Below the pieces are notes generated by a model. That model searched no databases. It was not told the DNA's origin and was given only the letters and a program-made list of their open reading frames with translations. DNA of 64,000 nt from WTFY01 sp965214675 (GTDB lineage: Bacteria > Pseudomonadota > Gammaproteobacteria > UBA4575): NCBI GenBank assembly GCA_965214675.1, contig OZ243969.1, forward strand, positions 1,674,001-1,738,000. The letters run 5' to 3'. The position numbers and the translations under genes are program-made. Each line of letters starts with the position of its first letter. Within the stretch, counting starts at the first letter, position 1. This document shows positions 59,880-64,000 of this stretch, in pieces.

Positions 59880-61189
59880 TGTCCTCCAGTGCATGGTTAT
59901 CAGAACTTAACCGCGCACTGATCGTATTTATACCGTGCACTGTCGCGGGCGTGGTCAGTGGCTACATGGTGATGTTTTTCATCATTGGCCTGATTGCATA
60001 TGGCCTGTGGACAGCAGGCCAGATGATCACTCTGAAAAAATGGTTTGACAGCGGCGCCCCTGCCGACAATGCTCCGGAATTCATTGGGATCGCCGACCAG
60101 CTGGTGTCTGCAGTTGCAGACCTGCAAAGACAAAACAGCACCCGGCAAAATTCACTGGAAAAGCTAGTCAGTCAGTTTAACGAGATGGCTAACGCACTTC
60201 CGGATGCCGTGATTGTGCTCAAGCCCTCCGGTGAAATCCAGTCCTCCAACGAGGCAGCCGACAATCTTTTACGTATCAATCCAGACAGCGATACTCATTC
60301 AAGGATTACGCAGCTATTCAGGGATCCCTCGTTCACCGAATACTTCTCTACTGGCAAGTTCGACGAGCCACTTGAGGTTCAGGCAACGTCCATTGGTGAC
60401 AAGGAATTAAGTATTCGCATCATTCCTTTTGGTGAAGACCGGCTGGTGCTAATTGCACAGGATATGTCGCAAACTGCGCGGATTCATGAAATGCGGCGCA
60501 GTTTCATTTCCAACGCCTCGCATGAATTACGTACTCCTTTGACGGTAATACTCGGTTACCTGGAAACGCTATCGGGGCATCCAAAGCTTCCTGAGGAATG
60601 CAAGACCGCAACTCATTCCGCAGAGCTTCAGGCCCAGCGCATGAAGCAACTGGTGGAGGATCTGTTGGCACTTTCACGCATCGAGTCCACTGCCTTGGTA
60701 ACCAAGGAATCTGAAGTCATACCGGTAGCTTCCATCATCATGGAGGTGGTCAAGGAGGCGGGGCTGTCCACCACCATCAATCAGCACGGCATCCAGACAC
60801 AAATTGAGACGGGCGCAAGTTTGAAAGGTGACCTGCAGGAAATTCACAGCGTGATCTCCAATCTGGTCAACAATGCCATCAAGCATACCGAGTCAGGCAC
60901 ATCGGTACAGGTCAGCTGGAAAATGGCGGATCAGGATTCGGCCGAATTGAGTGTAACTGATACGGGACAAGGGATTGCTCCGGAACACATTGAACGGCTG
61001 ACAGAAAGGTTCTACCGGGTGGATGCCGGTCGTTCACGCGAGAAAGGCGGGACGGGTTTGGGACTGTCGATTGTCAAGCATGTGGTTGAACGGCATGAGG
61101 GCCGCCTGATGATCAGTAGCGAGCTAGGCCAGGGTTCGTGCTTCACTTGCAGTTTTCCCGCTCACCGACTGCTTCTGGAAGACCAATAA
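59879..61189 (+). CDS. phoR: Phosphate regulon sensor histidine kinase PhoR
   Basis: The 436-residue kinase has two N-terminal membrane segments (about residues 10-47), a PAS domain (about 95-200), the phosphorylation motif FISNASHELRTPLTVILGY, and the ATPase region with SNLVNNAIKHT, DTGQGIAPEHI and GGTGLGLSIVKHVV. There is no large periplasmic domain, as in PhoR, which senses phosphate through the Pst transporter and PhoU. TAATG overlap couples it to phoB. Confidence 0.95.
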   Translation: MSSSAWLSELNRALIVFIPCTVAGVVSGYMVMFFIIGLIAYGLWTAGQMITLKKWFDSGAPADNAPEFIGIADQLVSAVADLQRQNSTRQNSLEKLVSQFNEMANALPDAVIVLKPSGEIQSSNEAADNLLRINPDSDTHSRITQLFRDPSFTEYFSTGKFDEPLEVQATSIGDKELSIRIIPFGEDRLVLIAQDMSQTARIHEMRRSFISNASHELRTPLTVILGYLETLSGHPKLPEECKTATHSAELQAQRMKQLVEDLLALSRIESTALVTKESEVIPVASIIMEVVKEAGLSTTINQHGIQTQIETGASLKGDLQEIHSVISNLVNNAIKHTESGTSVQVSWKMADQDSAELSVTDTGQGIAPEHIERLTERFYRVDAGRSREKGGTGLGLSIVKHVVERHEGRLMISSELGQGSCFTCSFPAHRLLLEDQ

Positions 61190-61215
61190 ACCAGTGGCCT
61201 GGTAAGGGCTAGAAG

Positions 61216-61255
61216 GGTTCACAAAACTGTAATACTTTGCCCATATGCTTGTAAC
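61216..61255 (+). promoter_or_regulatory. Pho box array upstream of pstS
   Basis: Four 7-mers at 11-bp steps: GGTTCAC (61216), CTGTAAT (61227), TGCCCAT (61238), TTGTAAC (61249). CTGTAAT and TTGTAAC are close to the PhoB consensus, and the array lies 62 bp before the pstS start. Confidence 0.72.
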
Positions 61256-61316
61256 ACGGGCATTCCAAGATTGTGCAGGTATAACCATCACAATTCTATA
61301 ACCGAAGGAGTTATAA

Positions 61317-62297
61317 ATGTACACATTCATTGGTAAGTGTAATGCACTGCTGATAGCCTTCTTGCTTTTGCTGACCATGTCTGTATCAGCAGAAGTCAAG
61401 GTTGATCCCAAGCTAGGGAAGTATGCTGCTACCAGCGGTGTCTCTGGAAATTTGTCGAGTGTTGGATCGGATACTCTGGCAAATTTAATGACGCTCTGGG
61501 CGGAAGAATACAAGCGTTTTTATCCTAACGTGAACATCCAGGTCCAGGCAGCAGGTTCTTCAACAGCCCCACCTGCGCTGACTGAAGGCACGTCAAACCT
61601 TGGCCCAATGAGTCGCAAGATGAAGGACAAGGAACTTGCAGCATTCGAGAAAAAGTTTGGCTACAAGCCGACCCCAGTACCGGTTGCAATCGATGCCTTG
61701 GCGGTCTATGTCCACAAGGATAATCCGATCAAGGGCATGTCCATTGCCGATGTGGATGCAATTTTTTCCAGTACCCGCAAGTGTGGCGGCAGTGCTGATC
61801 TGACTACCTGGGGTGATCTTGGCCTGCAAGGTGGCTGGACCAAGCGTGACATTCAACTGTTTGGCCGCAATTCCGTTTCAGGTACCTACGGCTACTTCAA
61901 AAAGAAAGCCCTTTGCAAAGGTGACTACAAATCCACGGTGAACGAGCAGCCGGGATCCGCTTCTGTGGTCCAGTCCGTGTCATCCTCGCTGAATGGTGTG
62001 GGTTACTCCGGAATCGGATACAAGACCTCCGGAGTGCGTGCAGTACCGCTTTCAAAAACTGCTGAACCGGAAAAGGTTGAAGCTACGCCGGATAATGCCA
62101 TCTCCGGCAAGTACCCGCTAGCACGTTTCCTCTATGTCTATGTGAATAAGGCACCCGGCAAGGCGCTAACACCTCTTGAGGGCGAGTTCATCAAGATGGT
62201 ACTGGCGACCCAGGGTCAGAAAGTGGTGGTCAAGGACGGGTATATCCCGTTGCCATCCAAGGTCGCAAGCAAGGCGCTGTCCTCTCTTGGGCTCTGA
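61317..62297 (+). CDS. pstS: Phosphate ABC transporter substrate-binding protein
   Basis: The 326-residue periplasmic protein has a signal peptide (to about residue 25, VSA) and the phosphate-binding pattern VGSDTLANLMTLWAEEY, AAGSSTAPPALTEGTSNLGPMSRKM (in pieces), GRNSVSGTYGYFKKKAL and GYSGIGYKTSGVR. It has the long marine/PstS-PhoX-like form. GAAGGAG precedes the ATG. It is under the Pho box array and followed by a hairpin before pstC. Confidence 0.93.
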   Translation: MYTFIGKCNALLIAFLLLLTMSVSAEVKVDPKLGKYAATSGVSGNLSSVGSDTLANLMTLWAEEYKRFYPNVNIQVQAAGSSTAPPALTEGTSNLGPMSRKMKDKELAAFEKKFGYKPTPVPVAIDALAVYVHKDNPIKGMSIADVDAIFSSTRKCGGSADLTTWGDLGLQGGWTKRDIQLFGRNSVSGTYGYFKKKALCKGDYKSTVNEQPGSASVVQSVSSSLNGVGYSGIGYKTSGVRAVPLSKTAEPEKVEATPDNAISGKYPLARFLYVYVNKAPGKALTPLEGEFIKMVLATQGQKVVVKDGYIPLPSKVASKALSSLGL

Positions 62298-62377
62298 CAA
62301 TGGAATTGCTTTTGGATAATAATAAGCCTGGGGTGACCTAGGCGCAGGACTGGAACTCAGGCCTGCAATCGGAATAG

Positions 62378-62404
62378 AGGCCCTGTTACAGCAGGGCCTT
62401 TTTT
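62378..62404 (+). terminator. Terminator between pstS and pstC
   Basis: AGGCCCTG (62378-62385) pairs with CAGGGCCT (62392-62399), followed by six T. It would make PstS more abundant than the membrane subunits. Confidence 0.88.
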
Positions 62405-62450
62405 AATTTTTACTGACCAACATCCATAACGAACCCGGCGAGCCAGATTC

Positions 62451-64000
62451 ATGCCACAGGACAAAAGTTCCACCAATTCACTGCTTCCTGAGGCGCTTGA
62501 ATTCAACCGGTCGCTGTGGAAACGTCGATCCGTACGGGACTTCCTTGCCCGCCACATGGTGGGCGCAGGAGGTATTGCTGTTATCGGTTCGATCATTCTT
62601 ATATTCGTATTTTTGTTTGCGGTGGTCTTTCCGCTGTTCAAGGGTGCTGCCGTGTATCCGGTCTCAAATTATTCTTTGGCGGATAAGGCAGGTGGTGACA
62701 CCTTGCTTTACTCGACAGAAGAGCAGGCCGAGATTTCAATGCGCCTGGATACGAGCGGTATCGCGCATTTCTTTTTTACGGACACCGGCTCCACGGTCCA
62801 AAAATATGATCTTCTGGCGGGTCTCGACGCACGGATAACCAGCTGGAAACACATTGATATAGAAAATAACGTTGTCGCACTCGGCCTGGATACCGGACAG
62901 ATTCTAGTCTTTCGCCACGGCTATGCCCTGAAATACGATGACGATCACAGGACCATCATTCCCCGGATCAGCTTTCCCTATGGCGATCAGCCTATCGATC
63001 TCGGGATTGGCCGCCAGGCAGTTACTCACTTTGCCGTTGGCGACAATGAGGACGGGCTGACCATCTTTGCGTATACAAAAGACGGGCCGAGCCTCATCGA
63101 CTATGCAAAACTGTCTTCGTTCCTGGATGAAGATGAGGTAGAGCTGGAGTTAACCAGTCGAATATCCCTTCCGTATTTCGATCAGCTGATCGGGGCATTG
63201 TTATCACCGGAAAGGCAATGGTTGTATTTGCTGAACGATAAGGGTGTGATCTCATTTTACGATATCCGTTCTGCAGATAAACCGGTACATGTCGAAGATG
63301 TTCAGCCTCTGGATCCCGCCAGTCGGCCGACCGCGTTTGAATTTCTGATCGGCAGCATATCGGTCCTGCTCGGTGACGATCAGGGAAATATTCACCAGTT
63401 GTTCCTGGTGCGTGACGAAGGCGGTAATCAGCATCTGACTGAAATCAGGAAGTTCAGTAGCGGTTCTGAAAGTATCACTGGCATCTACACCGAAAGATTG
63501 CGCAAGGGATTCCTGGTCACGGATGATGCTGGTCAGGTGTCGGTCTTTCATACCACTGCATTCCGTCATTTGCTGACAGAAAAAATTGCTGGCCACCCCC
63601 TTTTGAATCTGAGTATTGCCCCACGAAGTGACAAGCTGGTAGTTGAGGACATCACGGGTCGACTGCATATATGGAAACTTGATAGTGAACACCCGGAAGC
63701 CTCGTTCAGTTCCATCTGGGGCAAGGTCTGGTATGAGAGTTATCCAGAACCGGATTACGTCTGGCAGTCTTCCTCGGCATCGAGTGATTTTGAACCGAAG
63801 TTCAGTCTGACACCGCTGACCTTTGGGACCTTCAAGGCTGCATTCTATGCCATGTTGCTGGCGATGCCGCTAGCCATTTTCGGAGCCATATTCACGGCCT
63901 ATTTCATGGCGCCGAAAATGCGAGGTGTAGTCAAGCCTACCATTGAAATCATGGAGGCCCTGCCAACGGTAATCTTGGGATTCCTGGCGGGTTTGTGGCT
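62451..64000 (+). CDS. pstC: Phosphate ABC transporter permease PstC, long form (runs off the window)
   Basis: The frame is open from the ATG at 62451 (MPQDKSSTNSLLPEALEFNR) to the window end, 516 codons so far. Residues about 36-66 include the first membrane helix (GGIAVIGSIILIFVFLFAVV). Residues about 70-450 form a large predicted periplasmic insert with propeller-like strands (FAVGDNEDGLTIFAY, LGDDQGNIHQLFLVRD, LVTDDAGQVSVFHT, DITGRLHIWKLD). The permease core then begins (LTPLTFGTFKAAFYAMLLAMP and EIMEALPTVILGFLAGLW). Standard PstC is about 320 residues; long forms of about 750 with this insert are known in marine and chemolithotrophic gammaproteobacteria. It transports phosphate with PstS. 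Confidence 0.9.
   Translation, partial: MPQDKSSTNSLLPEALEFNRSLWKRRSVRDFLARHMVGAGGIAVIGSIILIFVFLFAVVFPLFKGAAVYPVSNYSLADKAGGDTLLYSTEEQAEISMRLDTSGIAHFFFTDTGSTVQKYDLLAGLDARITSWKHIDIENNVVALGLDTGQILVFRHGYALKYDDDHRTIIPRISFPYGDQPIDLGIGRQAVTHFAVGDNEDGLTIFAYTKDGPSLIDYAKLSSFLDEDEVELELTSRISLPYFDQLIGALLSPERQWLYLLNDKGVISFYDIRSADKPVHVEDVQPLDPASRPTAFEFLIGSISVLLGDDQGNIHQLFLVRDEGGNQHLTEIRKFSSGSESITGIYTERLRKGFLVTDDAGQVSVFHTTAFRHLLTEKIAGHPLLNLSIAPRSDKLVVEDITGRLHIWKLDSEHPEASFSSIWGKVWYESYPEPDYVWQSSSASSDFEPKFSLTPLTFGTFKAAFYAMLLAMPLAIFGAIFTAYFMAPKMRGVVKPTIEIMEALPTVILGFLAGLW

Overview
The window is a chromosomal segment of a gammaproteobacterium. The evidence is the gene orders murJ-ribF-ileS-lspA, rplU-rpmA-obgE-proB, yibN-grxC-secB-gpsA, glyQ-glyS-gmhB, thiG-trmB and glnA-ntrB-ntrC, together with a Pho regulon of enterobacterial/pseudomonad logic (PhoBR, OprO/P-type porin, PstS, long PstC). 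GC content looks moderate to fairly high. I see no insertion sequences, prophage, CRISPR array or rRNA, and cannot place the organism below class from sequence reading alone.

Layout. 1-2.4 kb: two overlapping lipoprotein genes (one cut by the window edge), a sterol-desaturase-like hydroxylase and a periplasmic Cu,Zn superoxide dismutase. 2.5-9.8 kb: assimilatory nitrate/nitrite reduction (nirB, nirD, nasA and a fused DmsB-DmsC-like electron-transfer subunit), followed by a decayed Ser/Thr kinase. 9.9-11.4 kb: a two-gene unit of unknown role (coiled-coil/J-like protein plus HIRAN protein) and tRNA-Thr(CGT). 11.5-15.2 kb: thiamine genes thiO, thiS and thiG with a DnaQ-like exonuclease and trmB. 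15.2-21 kb: SulP transporter, a broken metallophosphoesterase, a FIST sensor, an aldo/keto reductase and gmhB. 21-28.7 kb: glyQS, then glnA-ntrB-ntrC with a readable sigma-54 promoter and three NtrC-type sites. 28.6-33.7 kb: zinc-binding protein ZnuA, a cation-efflux remnant, a class 1 dihydroorotate dehydrogenase, gpsA-secB-grxC-rhodanese and an ArsR regulator. 33.8-37.1 kb: envC (apparently frameshifted at its end), ctpA and a DJ-1 family gene. 37.1-47.7 kb: lspA-ileS-ribF-murJ, rpsT, proB-obgE-rpmA-rplU, ispB and tRNA-Pro(CGG). 47.9-55.6 kb: pntAB, ppx/ppk and dgkA. 55.6-64 kb: a DUF3859 protein, a choice-of-anchor I beta-propeller protein, a phosphate porin, phoBR, pstS and an open-ended pstC.

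Two global regulatory programmes can be read directly. Nitrogen: NtrC sites and a GG-N10-GC promoter precede glnA, and another NtrC site precedes ntrB; the NtrC encoded here carries GVFTGA in place of the usual GAFTGA. Phosphate: 11-bp-periodic Pho boxes precede the porin, phoB and pstS. A third candidate link is a near-identical AT-rich operator in front of znuA and in front of the arsR-type gene. Several genes are decaying: kinase, metallophosphoesterase, cation-efflux fragment, and the 3' end of envC. The least explained intact genes are the J-like/HIRAN pair and the fused electron-transfer subunit of the nitrate reductase.
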